From contig JAENRP010000338.1 in NCBI GenBank assembly GCA_024741835.1, forward strand, positions 488 to 47,133: a stretch of 46,646 nucleotides of DNA, in the 5' to 3' direction. Below are positions 11,122-25,200 of this stretch, in pieces. Source of the stretch: Diplocarpon mali (taxonomy: Eukaryota > Ascomycota > Leotiomycetes > Helotiales > Drepanopezizaceae). The translations under genes and the position numbers were made by a program. Each line of letters begins with the position of its first letter. Position 1 is the stretch's first letter. The notes below the pieces were generated by a model. It was not told where the DNA came from, made no database searches, and saw nothing but the letters and a program-made list of their open reading frames with translations.

Positions 11122-11723
11122 TACCACCTTGCGACCCGAGGTGAGAGGTGCTCAGCACCAGATAGGTGGTACAAGCAGGCTTGTTGATGCGCTCGGTCGG
11201 GGGAGGAGTGCTCTGGGTCGTGCATGGAATCGAGACTCTTGTTAGCGAGCAGTCGATGGGTCTCTTTGGCAAAAGTGTGTAGATACGGCCGCTGGCAGGA
11301 ATGGAATCGTCGATCTGCTTGCAACCGACTATGATATGTACGCAGGATGGCTGGAGCTACGCAAGGTCGGAAGAGGCATCTCTCACAGCTGTGCATGGGA
11401 GAATATCACAAGCGCAGTTGTAGTTGCTGCAAGATGGTCGAGATCCGATCCATCGCCAGACTCGGGACACATTCCGTGCAGACCACTTGGAAACAAGTAT
11501 TCCGTGCAGACCACCTCTGAGGTAAAGACACCAAGGGCACCCAGCACATTGAGACCCCCTCACCCGCATCTCGTCGGACAAAAAGCCACCCAGCAAGCCC
11601 GTGCTGCCACGATATCCCGACCCCTATTCACGCCTCCCAATGTCGTCTTTGATACATCCCTGATACTCACGAGGAGCCTTTCCCCCTCGCTACTACCCGC
11701 ATTCTAATCATCTAGATTGCAGA

Positions 11724-12211
11724 CTACGATTCCTCTTCACTAGTCCCGCCGCGCATCAGCTTTCGCGCGCCCCCGTCCTGTGCATTCGGAAGAACATCGC
11801 TGCCGAAAGGAAGCTCGGTGATCCTATAGACACCCCGAGTGAAGATGGTGAGAGTCGAGACTGCCAGGCCGGCAACCTTGCGAGGGCGTGTAGAGTCATG
11901 GTGGGATAGGGGAGCCGCCCGACGAGGAGAGGCCCGGAGAGGCGGGTGTTGACAATGGGTAGACGGCGCTCATCCCGCCGGCCCTGGGCCCTCCTTGATC
12001 TGAGGCCCGACCCGGTGGCAGCTATCGTGAAGAGGGCCAGGGCGAGGACGTGAAAGACGAGACCGGCCATCAAGATGTCTCTGCCCAGGTCACCTTCTTC
12101 TTGCCGGAGAGCATAAGCGCCCGCAGCAGCAGCAGCAGCGCTCAGCCGTTCAATCACGCTGATATACTTCCAGTCGCTGGCAGACAGAGAGCCGTGAACC
12201 AACAGCGCCAC
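11724..12211 (-). pseudogene. Decayed RTA1-type membrane protein fragment
   Basis: The minus strand encodes two pieces of the RTA1 lipid-translocating/exporter family (multi-span membrane proteins linked to lipid stress and toxicant resistance) in different frames. The first, near 12040-12130, reads RDILMAGLVFHVLALALF, matching the conserved glycine-aspartate-then-transmembrane segment. The second, near 11770-11870, reads LTIFTRGVYRITEL, matching the following helix and its F-R-x-x-Y-R-x-x-E motif. Between them the frame shifts and the spacing sequence is degenerate, and the N-terminal four or five helices are missing. A run of alanines from a GCA repeat replaces conserved sequence just before the first piece. 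I therefore call it a pseudogene; an unseen intron could explain the frame change but not the missing N-terminus. Confidence 0.5.
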
Positions 12212-12707
12212 TTTCGCAACAGAGCAGCACGTTCTCGAGTCGGCATGGACTCCAGAGGCAATCTACTCCACGTCTGACCCGGCAGCAAACGTGACAGAAC
12301 TGCAAATGAAAGACGATCGGATCAATTTTGAAGAAGCATGATCACCAGAAGCATAGGAATCACTCAACAAGAAGTGTGGACAGGAGACCGACCTCCCACA
12401 ATAGAGAGCCGAAAGTTTCTAATAGTCACAGTCTTGCAACGAAATAAGCAGAAAAGAGGTTTCGTTTCGATGATTGACTTGGAGCTGTCCATGGCTGGTA
12501 GCGAGACAGATTGGCATGGGGTGTGGCGTGTCTCTATCAAAAGCTTGGCAGGTGTGGCCTCGCCGAATATTCCCAGGTATTCCTCTATACCAATTCCATC
12601 CACCGGCGAGCAGTAACACACGAGCCGGAAACATGAAGAGAGCCTCTTTATAGTGCATCTCAACGTGTTGGTAGGATTCCGTCCGCGGGCAGCAACAGAA
12701 TATCGGC
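12212..12707. other. Region between the RTA1 relic and GET2
   Basis: No gene seen. It must contain the GET2 promoter and leader. I looked here for the missing N-terminal helices of the RTA1 relic on the minus strand and did not find them. Confidence 0.4.
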
Positions 12708-13730
12708 ATGGCCGACACACCTCCAGCTCCCACGTCGGAGCTCAGCACAGCAACCTCCAGCGCCGCAGACCAAGCACGAATCCGCAAAGAGAGACGAGAA
12801 GCCAAGATTCGTGCAGGAGGTTCCGCGAGGCTGAACAAGATCACAGGGCTCGGAGGAGGTGTTCAGAGAGGTAACCCCGGCTTCCTTACACGTTCCCAGG
12901 CAGCTTTCTGATCTGTGGCAGAGCTACCACCACAACCAACAGCTTCGGTCCCTACCCCAGCGGACGACCCCGAGGAAGTCGATATCTCACAACATTACTA
13001 CGAACCCAAACCACGCGTGTCTCGCCAGAATGATGCCTCCCCCCCTTCCCCTCGCTTCGCCGAGCAACCGATCAATGATGACCGACTGCGCCAGATGATG
13101 CTCGGATTCGACCCCTCTGCCACCCAGCCTCCCGGCGCGAGCGAAAATCCGTTTGCTGGCTTTCCAGGTATGGGAGGAAAGCCTGGCATGGACGGTGCGG
13201 ATGCAGAAGACCCTATGATGAAGATGCTACAGCAGATGATGGGCGGGATGCCAGGCGACGGCGCTGGGGGTATGCCGCCGTTCCCGGGAATGTCGCCTAT
13301 GCCCGGCCAAGCCGCCTCTGGAGACCCATATGCGTATATCTGGCGCGTAGTGCATGCTTTGTTTGCGTTGGGACTGGGACTGTACGTTGCGTTCACAACT
13401 TCCTTCACGGGCACGAAGATCGCAAGAGAGAGGAGCGGACTGGGATACTCGACAGGAGACGAGATGGTGCTGACTCCAAGTGATTTTCGCCACTTCTTCT
13501 GGATCTTCGCTACAGTGGAAGTCCTGCTCCAAACTAGCCGTTTCTTCCTGGAGAAGGGAAAGATTCAGCATGGAGGCATCGTTGGGATGGTTATTGGCTT
13601 TGTACCAGAGCCGTGGAAGGGATATCTGACCCTGGTCGCCAGATACTCGAGAATATGGACCACCGTTAGCGGAGATGCCCTGGTCTTGGTGTTCGTCCTG
13701 GGAGTCGCTGCCTGGCTGAGGGGAAGCTAG
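12708..13730 (+). CDS. GET2: GET complex subunit GET2 (tail-anchored protein insertion)
   Basis: Exons 12708-12870 and 12922-13730, 323 aa; intron 51 bp (GTAACC..GGCAG). GET2 is an ER-membrane receptor subunit that, with GET1, docks the GET3 ATPase carrying tail-anchored proteins. The N-terminus has the basic GET3-binding signature RIRKERREAK (24-33), followed by SARLNKITGL as in fungal homologues. The middle (about 60-190) is disordered and rich in Gly, Met and Pro. Three membrane spans close the protein at about 195-215, 244-262 and 305-321, as in the GET2/CAMLG family. The start is the first ATG and gives the basic cytosolic N-terminus at its usual position. It is convergent with the homocitrate synthase gene. 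Confidence 0.9.
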
Positions 13731-14812
13731 TTAGTACATATTTCAAAAGCCTTGTTTACGCAGCCGCTGCACCGAGACGAGTACGGACCATGTGCCTTTT
13801 TTTTTTTTTTTTTTTTTCCGCCTCTGGAACTGTCCTGTTGCGAGTCGATCTCGAAGCAGGCGTTCATGGAGACTCGTGTGAGAATGTACTTCCAAACTAC
13901 CAGCAGACTACCAGACCAGCCCCCTGCCTCTCCGATGCCCCAACCAAGCCGAGCCACGAACGCAACACCCCGATGGCGGAAACTAGTGATCTGGCAATCA
14001 TGGCCGTTCTACGCTGCGACACCAACGTCCCAGTCGTACACCGTAGTCACACGTCCTCTCTTGTATACAAATCTCGTCGAGAGAGAAGGTACTTCGTCCC
14101 TGGTAGCCCCTGTAGGTGAAGCGGCATCTTGAGGCCTTGCGGGGAGCGATCGAGATTATAGATCTGCCTGGTATACTTGAACTTGATTGACATGGCTTGG
14201 TCTCAGAGCTGTACCGGAAAGACGGAACGGTGTCTCTTGATACAGGTAGTAACTGTCAACGGACAACGCCAAGCCAGTGCTATGCATGCTTTGTCGTGTG
14301 GGAGCTGCAAAGACGTCGTCTATCAAGTGAGTGGTTGTCTACCAAGTGAGAAATTGTTTTCCTGGAAAGATTACAGCCACCTGCCACGGTGCCACACTGC
14401 AACCCCGTCAAGGTCCTAGCAGTGGCTATAACTTTGGTACAAGAAGCCTTCGTGTTCCACTATTTCATGACACTTAACAAGATCGTGCTCAGACTTCCTA
14501 TAATCAGGGAGCTGTCTCTGGGTGACTTTATTAAATCCTCAACTGCTTCTCGCAAACTTTTCCAGCCGACATATGTACACATGGCGATGCAAGCAAAAAG
14601 AGAAAACGCCCTCGCCAACCCCCCCGAGAGACAAAGTATGAAAGAGCGTAAGCAGCGATCCGAGTATTGACGAGATAGATCTTGTGTAGAAACCCATTTC
14701 AAGACTTGTCAAGGCCTACTTGAGAAGTGTTTGAGGCACAAAATTTCTCATGAGATCGTTGCCGTTGCTGTACGATGAAGAGAAACGTCTGTCAGAAACC
14801 AAACTGTATTTC
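13731..14812. other. Convergent intergenic region, GET2 to homocitrate synthase
   Basis: 3' ends of two converging genes. It contains a run of 21 T (13797-13817), which lies close behind the GET2 stop and may mark transcript end formation. Several short open frames occur; none is recognised. Confidence 0.5.
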
Positions 14813-16537
<1,725 letters not shown>

Positions 16538-18286
16538 GGTAATTGTTGTGTGGTATATATGTGAAGGCCGTGTACTGAGACAGGCTCGATCGAGCAGATT
16601 TGTGGAATTGATTGAAGACTGTAAGTGAATTGAGGGGAGGCGGAGTGATATTTGTATCTGCGGCAGAAGTTTTTTTGTAAGGATGATGTGATGCAAGTCT
16701 CAGGATTGACTTTGGCTGTGACTGTGACTGTGATTGTGAGCGTGAGCGTGATTATGACTCTTCCTGTTGATTCAGTTGTGGCAGTAGGGACGTGGGTTGC
16801 TAGCTTATTTGCATAAAAAATGGCGACCGATGATCGGATAAATATTCGAGGCCCACGGTACTGAAAGGCTAATTCGTCATTCGCGAGATTAGATATCTAT
16901 TTAGTATCTTTAGAACCAAATGCAATTCGACACAAAGACGACCAGTTTTCGCCCACTGCGGGACAGATTAAGTGATCAAGTCCTATAAATGCATTGAGCA
17001 TCCGGGGAAAAGAAAAACCCTGCTTGCCCCTCGGACCGGCTTCGGGGCGGTCGGGGTGACGAGGCACGTGACAGTATTGATTTTCGTGGGTTTTCATTAT
17101 GTTGCATCCTACTCACTCCACCTCGGAAGGCTTAGCGAAATTCAAAGAGAAACAGGTGAATATTTTTTTTCTCTCATTTTCTGGTTGTGTTCTGGTCCCA
17201 TTGGAGGACAAAATACGATGCTGGAACCTCGTTGTTTCTGTGTTGGAAATCCCGCAGGTCTAATATCTGCTGATTCTACTGAGATTGCAGTGAAGATGTG
17301 CTGGGCTTATCTCCAGATATCCAACGGTCTAATGGATATGTTATGCTTCTAAAACCACAAGCATAGTTAATCTTGAGTTTACTTTCGCTTTTCCCGCATC
17401 TACGGCGTCGACATTTCGTGTTTCACAGACTTCATCCGCGGGGATCGCTACAGAGTACATTTTCTGTTCGAGTTGACGAATGATTAGCTGTTTCCACTCT
17501 ACCTCAAGCCCACCATAGCCTTCTTCTCCTAGGCAGGGCGGCCACAAGAAACCGTCAATCCAATAACAAACGCAACGAAGAACCATTAGAGGTAGGCAGA
17601 TTGTGCTGGGTTAAGGGCACGTCTGAAACCAAATTTTGGTGTTTGGGAATGAAGGAGAGCGTATTGCAGGTAAAGACGAGGAACCGTCCCTAGGAAAAGA
17701 AAAATGCCGGTATTGACTGCGATGATAACGAGCATTTGTTCAGCGAACGTGCTTGCCAATGTACCGTGTTGCGCCCTCCCTCCGCGAGGACTTGTTTACA
17801 AAATCTTGTCCGAATATCAGAATCCCACGACTCGCCTGTGCTTTGTTTTAGACGGCTTATAGGGGCTTAAACGTATCGAAAATTCAGGGATTTATGATCC
17901 CTGGCCTATATCGCCAATTCTCAGATATAGGCAAGGTTGGTACGCAGATTGCGGTAGTACCACCTCGTCTCCTAGTCCTAAGGATCATCCTGTAGATACA
18001 CTTCACATGGGAATCGGATATGATTCAGAGGCATCTCTGAGGAGCTTCTTAGGCGAGGTCATCGGCGGGGTATTCTATTCGGCGAGTTCTACGAGCTATG
18101 AGGGACGTAGAAGGGGATGTGGTTCAGATGTATTTAACTATGATACTGGCACTCTACAGAAGGGCAGACTGTTTAATACTATACCACTTGACTATCTCAT
18201 ATACTCCATTTCACTCTGTAATATCGATACCGATACCGTACCTACAGGCAAAGAAAGATACATTATTCTATGCATGTAAACAAGAT
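16538..18286. other. Upstream region of homocitrate synthase, AT-rich and gene-free
   Basis: The first about 300 bp should be the promoter of the lysine gene and hold a hexanucleotide repeat (16717-16758). Beyond about 16800 the sequence is AT-rich with only short open frames (for example 16972-17352, 18098-18361), none recognised. The part next to the LTR-like repeat at 18287 may be the decayed body of a mobile element. Confidence 0.45.
16717..16758. repeat. Hexanucleotide repeat, 7 units (TGTGAC variants)
   Basis: Seven 6-bp units differing by one or two bases: TGTGAC, TGTGAC, TGTGAT, TGTGAG, CGTGAG, CGTGAT, TATGAC. It lies 180-220 bp upstream of the homocitrate synthase start and might tune its promoter, but no known factor site is implied. 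Confidence 0.8.
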
Positions 18287-18414
18287 TGTTGGAATTTACA
18301 AGGATTGGAGATTAAGGCTTATGTAATCATACCTTATATATATACTCCTGCAGCTCCATAGAACCTAAAATCTACACTATACCCTTAGATTCTGTCATAG
18401 TAGCAACTCCTACA
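18287..18414 (+). repeat. LTR-like dispersed repeat, copy B
   Basis: Begins TGTTGGAATTTACAAGG and ends ACTCCTACA, giving TG..CA ends over about 128 bp. It shares a long near-identical block with 4006-4115, including ATTAAGGCTTA, TATATATACTCCTGCAGCTC and TTAGATT.TGTCA. The structure suits a solo LTR of a copia/gypsy-type element. Flanking 5-bp sequences do not match, so no target-site duplication is left. Confidence 0.62.
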
Positions 18415-18586
18415 TTCTAAAAAAACCCAAACAAGGCTAGTAAGGAACAGCATTTCGAGAAAGAACAAAATAGGGGTTTGCACTGGGCAGCCATAAAAAA
18501 GCCGTTGCATTTTTCTACCAGCTCACTGAGCATTAGCTGTGTCAGAACCCATGATATCTTGTAAGGAATTGCGATGACATACGTCG
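18415..18586. other. 3' flank of the beta-flanking-type gene
   Basis: Short AT-rich stretch between the LTR-like repeat and the stop codon of the minus-strand gene. It contains a poly-A run at about 18418-18424. No gene seen. Confidence 0.4.
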
Positions 18587-19419
18587 CTACATGAATTTGC
18601 TGGCGAGTCCCAGCAGTCCCGAAGCACCGCCACCAGAGACTCCACTATTCGACTTTAAATACATCTTCAATGCCATCTCGCCTGCTTGCTGTATCGTGGA
18701 CTCTTTGCTGGAGTTTGAGGTATTACCTTGCGAAGACTGGTTGTCAAACAGCTTGCTAGCCTCGGCCATTGCCATGCCGATGAATGCGTTCTGAGAATTG
18801 CCTTGTTGGGAGGTACCAGAGCCTCCACCGGTGAAATACTTGAGGGCCTGCATAGCTGCGGCAGATCCCATTGAGCTTGAATTAGCTTGCTGTCCACTAG
18901 ATCCGCTGCCGAAATACTGTTGGTGAGATTGAACGGCATCTATGATGATTAGCTACACCTCTTAGCCACCAGAAGTATCGACTGACCTTGCTCATTGAGT
19001 TTCGAGTTGCCAATATCCTGCTTCTTCTGCCCCAGAGAGCTCAACACACTCGAGAAGATGGAGAGGTCCCCTGAGCTACCAGCATGTCGCTCTGCGTGTT
19101 TAGCAGCACCACTGAGATCATCGTCATCAGGATTGGCGTAGCCGCCACCTCCTCCGTAGTTATTGTGTCTACGTTCTTCGACATCATCTACAGGCTGAGC
19201 AGAGTATTCGTTCTCACGACCTGCTCCGTAGGCTCCATCTTGACGCCTTCTACCTCGGCCTTCCTGGTTGTCTCTCCCTCCATAACCTCCATCGTTGTCT
19301 CGCCCCCCGTACCCGGCATCGTTGCTTCTACCTTCGCCATCACCATCCTCTCGACTTTCTCCACTACAGTTATCACCCCGTTCCTGGTGATCACCATCGT
19401 AGTAGTCTCTGGCACTCAT
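18587..19419 (-). CDS. Beta-flanking protein / DUF7721-type, function unknown
   Basis: Exons 19419-18987 and 18939-18587, 261 aa; intron 47 bp. It resembles the fungal beta-flanking protein family (DUF7721), whose biochemical role is not established. The N-terminal about 115 residues are hydrophilic and disordered, with repeated GYGGRDN and many Arg, Asp and Gly, recalling RNA-binding RGG regions. The conserved C-terminal part contains FSSVLSSLGQKKQDI, LNEQDAVQSHQQYFG (spliced), SMGSAAAMQALKYFTG, NAFIGMAMAEASKLFD and ALKMYLKS, ending GLLGLASKFM. Start chosen at MSARDYYDG; an in-frame upstream ATG at 19497 would add a hydrophobic leader not typical of the family. It runs in the same direction as the PFA4 gene behind it, 457 bp apart. 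Confidence 0.82.
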
Positions 19420-19876
19420 ATTGGCTCTGAGATGGTCTGTTAGCAGGGTATTCAGCTCTACTGAAAGGCTATAATACAGGTGCGCAAGAAGAATCACGAT
19501 ATGGATTCCGTGTCTTATTGCCTGGGATTTTAGAAATTTGAACGACGAGAGTGTTTTTTAGAAATACGGTGATGGTTGTAGGAGGATAAGGTTTTCAGCT
19601 ACTATTGTACGGATCTGATGACGATGCTATGGCGGGGTATCTTGTCAATCAACATCCTTGAAAAGATCTAAGCCTGAATTTACCCCTGCCGAGACTTCTT
19701 GGTACGAAGCTTAGGTGCCCCGAAGTCCGAAAAAGAAAAAGCAAAGAAGCCATACAATATGAGCAGAAGTAGCAACACTGCACCAGATTCGTTGCACATA
19801 TGCAAACTTCAGTGCCGCATTGCTTGATCTTTAGGCGTTCCAGCGGATCCAAGCCTCCATAACTTGGTCGAATTAT
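19420..19876. other. Region between PFA4 and the beta-flanking-type gene
   Basis: Holds the promoter of the beta-flanking-type gene and the 3' end of PFA4. No gene seen. Confidence 0.45.
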
Positions 19877-21212
19877 TTAGCCATCATGCGCTCTAGCTTT
19901 CCTCCTCCGTAAAAGTTCCGCTAATGGTATCTCATCCTCAGGAAGTACTTCAGCCTCTTCGTCAACTCCAAAATCATGCAGCCGATCACCGCTTCTGCTA
20001 GTCCAGGCCTTTTTATCCGTGCCGACCTTAGCCTCGTCTTCACTTGGACTTTCAGACTCTTCATCATCCAAAGCGGGATTCTCCTTGCGCAGCCATCTCT
20101 TGTGATCTTCTTCTTGCCGCCTCCTAAAAGCAGCCAGCTCCTCTTCAGGTGTTCCATAAATCTTCTCATCTGCCTTCTGTCGCTCGATCCGCTCTCCAGT
20201 TGACATTTTATCCGGATCTGGTGGAGGCCATGTTTTGTCTGCGTCTTCGAAGCCGTTGACTTCGAAAGTCCCAGCGGTTTCGATGCTGGGCCCTCCTCCG
20301 AAAGGCATGAACCACACCAACACATTTGTGGTGCCCATTCCTTGACACAGGTTTTTCCAAACGTCAACATCGTATGGAAACTCCTGATGCTGAATCCGCA
20401 TTCGCTCGCCACCACTCGCGTATACATATCCCGAGGTCCGCAAAGACCTGTGGACGAGTGCTTCGTGCCGCTCAATTTCCCAGCTCTCTATCATTGTCGT
20501 GTTGGTTATGAGGCTATGTACGGCGCTCACTAGCAGTATAATCAAGGCAAATAGCGTGAAGCTGTTGACCACGAGAAGAATAAAGAGGTGTGCCAAGGCC
20601 CATTTCGAAGGGCCTAAATATGATGGGAGGTTACGATTATCCCATATAACCATCGCCCGTATGTAGAGGTGGTATGCGAGTATAGACATGCTGATTACAG
20701 CATACAGGACGAAGCGGAGGAAATGTGGGAAGGTCGTGTGAGATACGCAGTTCCTGGTCCATGGGCAATGGTGGTCCATTTTTGGAATGCAGCTGCAAGA
20801 GTCAGTGGTAGAGTCAACGTCTCACGCTCCGGGGCATTCAGACGTACCGTGCACATGTCCTACAGTGATGAGCTCTCGGAGGCTTCACGGCCTCGCATTT
20901 CTTGCACCATCGCAACCCCTTGTCAAACGTCAAGATACTCCCATCAGCCTCTGCTTGCTCCGTATTTGGGGCCACCTTATCCACCCATCCTTTCTGCCCC
21001 GGGTCCACGTTACACGCCCGATCATAACACCACCAAACAGCGCCAACGAAGATATTGAACCTTGCTGCCTCTTTGAAACTCAGCGGCCCTGGCTCGATGT
21101 AATAGAACAAGTACTGAGAGGAGTAAGCCAGGAAGCAAATGAGAAAAGAAACTGCCGGAATAGCCAGCGACTGTAATGCGCTCGAGCTGTAAGGGATCTT
21201 CGCAGCCGGCAT
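19877..21212 (-). CDS. PFA4: DHHC palmitoyltransferase PFA4
   Basis: Exons 21212-20848 and 20792-19877, 426 aa; intron 55 bp. PFA4 is an ER-membrane S-acyltransferase that palmitoylates chitin synthase 3 and other proteins on cysteine. The cysteine-rich domain is complete: CKKCEAVKPPRAHHCRTCAR, then CIPKMDHHCPW with the catalytic DHHC cysteine (about C131), formed across the splice. Four membrane spans are visible, two before and two after the DHHC block, including HLFILLVVNSFTLFALIILL. The family motif TTMIESWEIERHE and the EFPYDV segment follow. The C-terminal tail is long, charged and acidic, as in filamentous fungi. Start chosen at MPAAKIPYSS (21212); an in-frame ATG at 21248 would add 12 residues and is also possible. 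Confidence 0.94.
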
Positions 21213-22245
21213 GGCTGAGGTTTGGGGAGGTCTGAAGAAAGAAAACATCTCAGCCTTGTCCAGTCAGCCGGATATCATTGCCCGAGTGCCCAAGCGTCCG
21301 GAGCGGAGAAAGAAACGTGACTGTTTTATCTTGCGTGTTTGTGCTTGCATAGCACTGAAGCCTTGTCAGTGTCATGACGCAAGCTTACTTGGCTCGTAAT
21401 TATCACGGAAGCCATACGCACAGTCGTGATGGGGAGCTTTGAAAGTACTCGATCCACTTCCACGGTCAGGTGACGAGACAAGCGAGGGACACCTTACCAA
21501 AATACGCAAGCGACAGCTTACTTTTGCTCGTTGTTATCACCCTTATCATTGGTACAGTAGCTTGAATCTCAATTCTCCCACCGGAGTATTGCAGCTCCGA
21601 TCATTTCTCGAAGAGATAGAAGGGTAGGTACCCTTTGTTTACTTCGCTTGGATTGTTGTGGTCCGCTGTCGCCAATGACTTTGGAAGGGGATGGCTTTAT
21701 ACTTGGCTATTGGCTAACAGATGGAGGCAGTCTTGGCAGTCTCCGTAGCGTAACGTAATCACGACTGCGTCGTTGCTTCTAAGCTGTTTAGGTGCTACAA
21801 CTGTTTCCTCCGTCGGCAGACGAATATAGCGGATAAGCGAAGGCGCTACAGCGTTGGCTGGACTTACCATGGGCACGGAACGTGGCCTTGGAAAGGACCA
21901 GCTTGCTGATCCGGTGAGGAGCGATGAGTTTCAACTTCCCACGTAAGTTCTCGGCACCAGGTAAGAGGGTATATTGTACATATCCTCAAATTCTCTTTTA
22001 CGTCCATATCTAACCGCCAATGACAGGCAAGCAGCAGAAGAACCAACCATGTTTCTTACAAATAGCCGTGCAGACTCAGCACCGGCTCATTCCTCTGCTT
22101 GGAAGCAGAGGTAAGTACCAGAATAGGTACAAGATAATTGTGTGGCTCGTCTATGCATCAACGCTGAGGCACTTCATCCCGTCAGAAGCTAAATAAAAAT
22201 CCACCCCACCTCTCCGCTAACGCAAGCTTTTCACCCGAATCCCAT
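21213..22245. other. 1-kb intergenic region between PFA4 and the myosin gene
   Basis: Presumed promoter of PFA4 and terminator region of the myosin gene. No coding frame longer than about 60 codons and no clear repeat. Confidence 0.45.
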
Positions 22246-25200
22246 CTACCAGTCTGCCTCGTCATCTTTCCCCCTTTGCATAGCACTCTGCCTCGCCTTC
22301 AGCGCTTCTGCCAAACCGCCAGCGAAACTGGGCGTGGGTGTGCTCCGGCCACTGTCCGAACCGTTAATACTCACGGCGGAATCGCGGGGCGCGGGAGGAG
22401 CTGGTTTGCGTCCTCCAACTGCAGGACGTTTCGCTGGTGGTGCCGGGGGAGTAGGTTTGGCGCGAATCGCCGGGCCGTGACCATTTGATTTGGCGGCTGC
22501 TGGTGGCGGAGGCGGAGGTGTTGGGCGAGTGAAGACTGGAGCAGGAGGCGGAGGTGGTGCTTCTTCTTTAAGGTATGCTGACGGGGCCCAGCCCTGTTGC
22601 CCCGATGAATGTTTGGCAAGCCACCAGCCTAAGATTTGAATGAGCATACGAACTTAAGAAGACCGGTGAGAGTCGCTTACCGTTGTTCTCCTTCTGGAGG
22701 ATAGTCACAAGCTCATCCTTTGCCATTGTAATTTCGTTGGCACTTTGGCCATTGAAATCATAGAGCACACGGTATTGTGGTTCTTTTGGAGCCGCGGGAG
22801 AAGCTGGAGCAGCAGGTGGTGGGGGCGGAGGAATAGATCGCGTAGACGACACAGAGGGGTTGTTGCGTGTATGATGCGGTATAGCAGATACCGCGGTAGG
22901 AGGTACAGGCATGTTTCGACCTTGAGCAGCACTACTCTGCTGTGCGATGGGTTTGGTGTTCCTGTTTCCGTTGGACAGCTTCGATGGTCTACCGCCAGGC
23001 CCACCTGGCTTGATGAGCCGGCCTTTGGTAAACGGCTTGGCGGCGACAGGCTTTCCTTTGGGCATCGGTCTCGAGACAGAATTCGGGGGCTCGCCTCCTC
23101 TGGTGTGAATCGCTCCGCTTTTGTAGTAATCTACTTCCATAGTTGCATCCTTGACGACCTTGATAGTTTGCATCTTACCAGGCTTCTTGGCGTATTCTAT
23201 CGAGTCAGAGATCTTGAGGTTGAAGCCGCCTCCAGGAGTGGCCCCGGCCATGTGGGTGAATAGCTCAGTCTTCAATACACAGTTCAAGAGAGGATCTGGC
23301 TCTTGCGGAGAGCCGATGCCCAAGGAGAACCAATCGTCTCGACATGTCGAGGTACCGAGAAATTTGATCGCACCAAGCGGGATCGATCTCTCAACGGCAA
23401 TCTGGACCTGTTTGTTTACAAGATGCTGCGATATTATGTAAAATTTGCTTTTGGTCAGCACCAGAATTCGGGGGCTTGGTTTGCTCGACCGACCGAACTT
23501 CGTCTCCAGTATCTCGCCGCGGCAGGAAAACAGGGCCTGTTCATTCGATGGAAAGTTGACGGCATTACGAATCCGAGCCCCAGGGCCATTCGTGGCAGAG
23601 ATGCCAAGATAATCGCCCATGAACCGTCTTGAGCCGAGCAGACTCATTCGCCGCCTCTCTTTGCGTCCCTGCAGGAGTTTGTGTCCACGATCTCGCAGTG
23701 CCAAGAACTCGGCCCCGACTCTCTTTTTCCTCCAAATTCGCTGAATGCGCGTGGCAGCCTCGATCCGGATCCGGAGGAAAGCTCTCCAGACTCGCTGAAT
23801 CCGGATTGCCATATTGTGCCAATACCTGTCACGCATATGCTCCAGAGCAAATAGCGTTTCGGGTGCTTTGATGAATGCTTTCGTTACACCCATCTGAAAC
23901 TCCTCGACTGGGATGCTGGTATCCTTCAAGATCTGCTTCGCGCCCGACTTTGCATCCCCTGTCCAGGTATAATCTCCCGCATAAGACGTCTGGGGGGACA
24001 ACAGATAGAACCGTTCCACAAACTTATCAAAGGTTTGTCGGTATGCAAATCCAGCTCGTCTGATGCGAACGTTTTCTTGCAGACCAAGGTACTTGATCTG
24101 ATGCATGACGTTTGGAACGTTGTACTCCGACGCCGACTTGTTTTCGTTGGGCTTGATCGTCCGAATATAAGAGGGTTCAGCTTTCATCAGGGTGGCCACC
24201 AAATCATTTGCGGACGCCTTTATCTTGTCGCCTGCGGACGGAGGCTGCTTCCTATTATCCTGATCGACTTGATGAGGAAACAGCGTGTGGAGAAATTCGT
24301 TCTGGCTGCCGTCCAAAAGGTTGAGGATTCCCTTGAGAAGCTGGTCCTTGTTCTTATCCGTAATTCCGTCAACGGTATACGCCACATCGCCAGCGTAATG
24401 CTTGATGATGAAATTGCCTTGACGCGCAGTCAGATGAGGATTTGACATGCCATTTATGGCCGTCATGAAGGTCCGGTCGCAAGCAGCAGGGTCTGCGTGC
24501 GCAGTCTTTGTGGCATCCTTCATCGCAGAGAATACACCTGGCGGCCTTACTGATTCGATCAAATCGCACACAATCTTGTTGTCGAAATATGTGATGGGTG
24601 TCCACTTGATCTGTTCTCTCGCGTATTCTTCTTGCTCGGTCTTCAAGGTCAGCTGAATGAAGATTTGCTGCAACTTCTCATTGACGTAGTTGATGCAGAG
24701 TTGCTCAAAACTGTTCTTCTCAAAGATCTCGAAACCGTAGATGTCGAGAATGCCGATGGAGTTTGAAGGTGCTCCACGTGCCTTCAAGGAAATATTGACC
24801 CTCTCCACGATCCAATCGAATAGATTGTAGTATAGCGCCTTTGCAAGAGCATCCCTGGTAGCGATAGCTTGTGCGGGGTTCGCTGGAGATTCAATAATCT
24901 CGCCGTTCCGCGGAGTAAGGATGCGGATGGTGATGGCCTTGATGACATCTGCTGGGTCAACCTCGAGCAGATATGCCACGAAATCAACAACCGATTGGTC
25001 GACAACCTCGGCATAGCCATCCTTATCTTCTCTGAACCCAAGATTGCCGGTCCACAGAATGGCTGCCAATACTCTGAAGATCTCGTCCTGTTCTTCTTGC
25101 CTCAACCCGATCACCTTCATTGCTTGCAGGGTATCATTCCATTCCGCAAGGTCATCAATGCCATCCACATCCAGACACTTCGAGTTACCGGTATACGCGT

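Larger units (their letters stand above)
9979..11723. other. Gene-poor interval downstream of the deacetylase gene
   Basis: No confidently recognised gene. It holds one weak candidate frame (10551-10973) and a 7-bp tandem repeat near 11096-11121 (CTGCCAG-type units, about 3.5 copies). The remainder is C/T-rich to AT-balanced sequence with only short open frames. Confidence 0.4.
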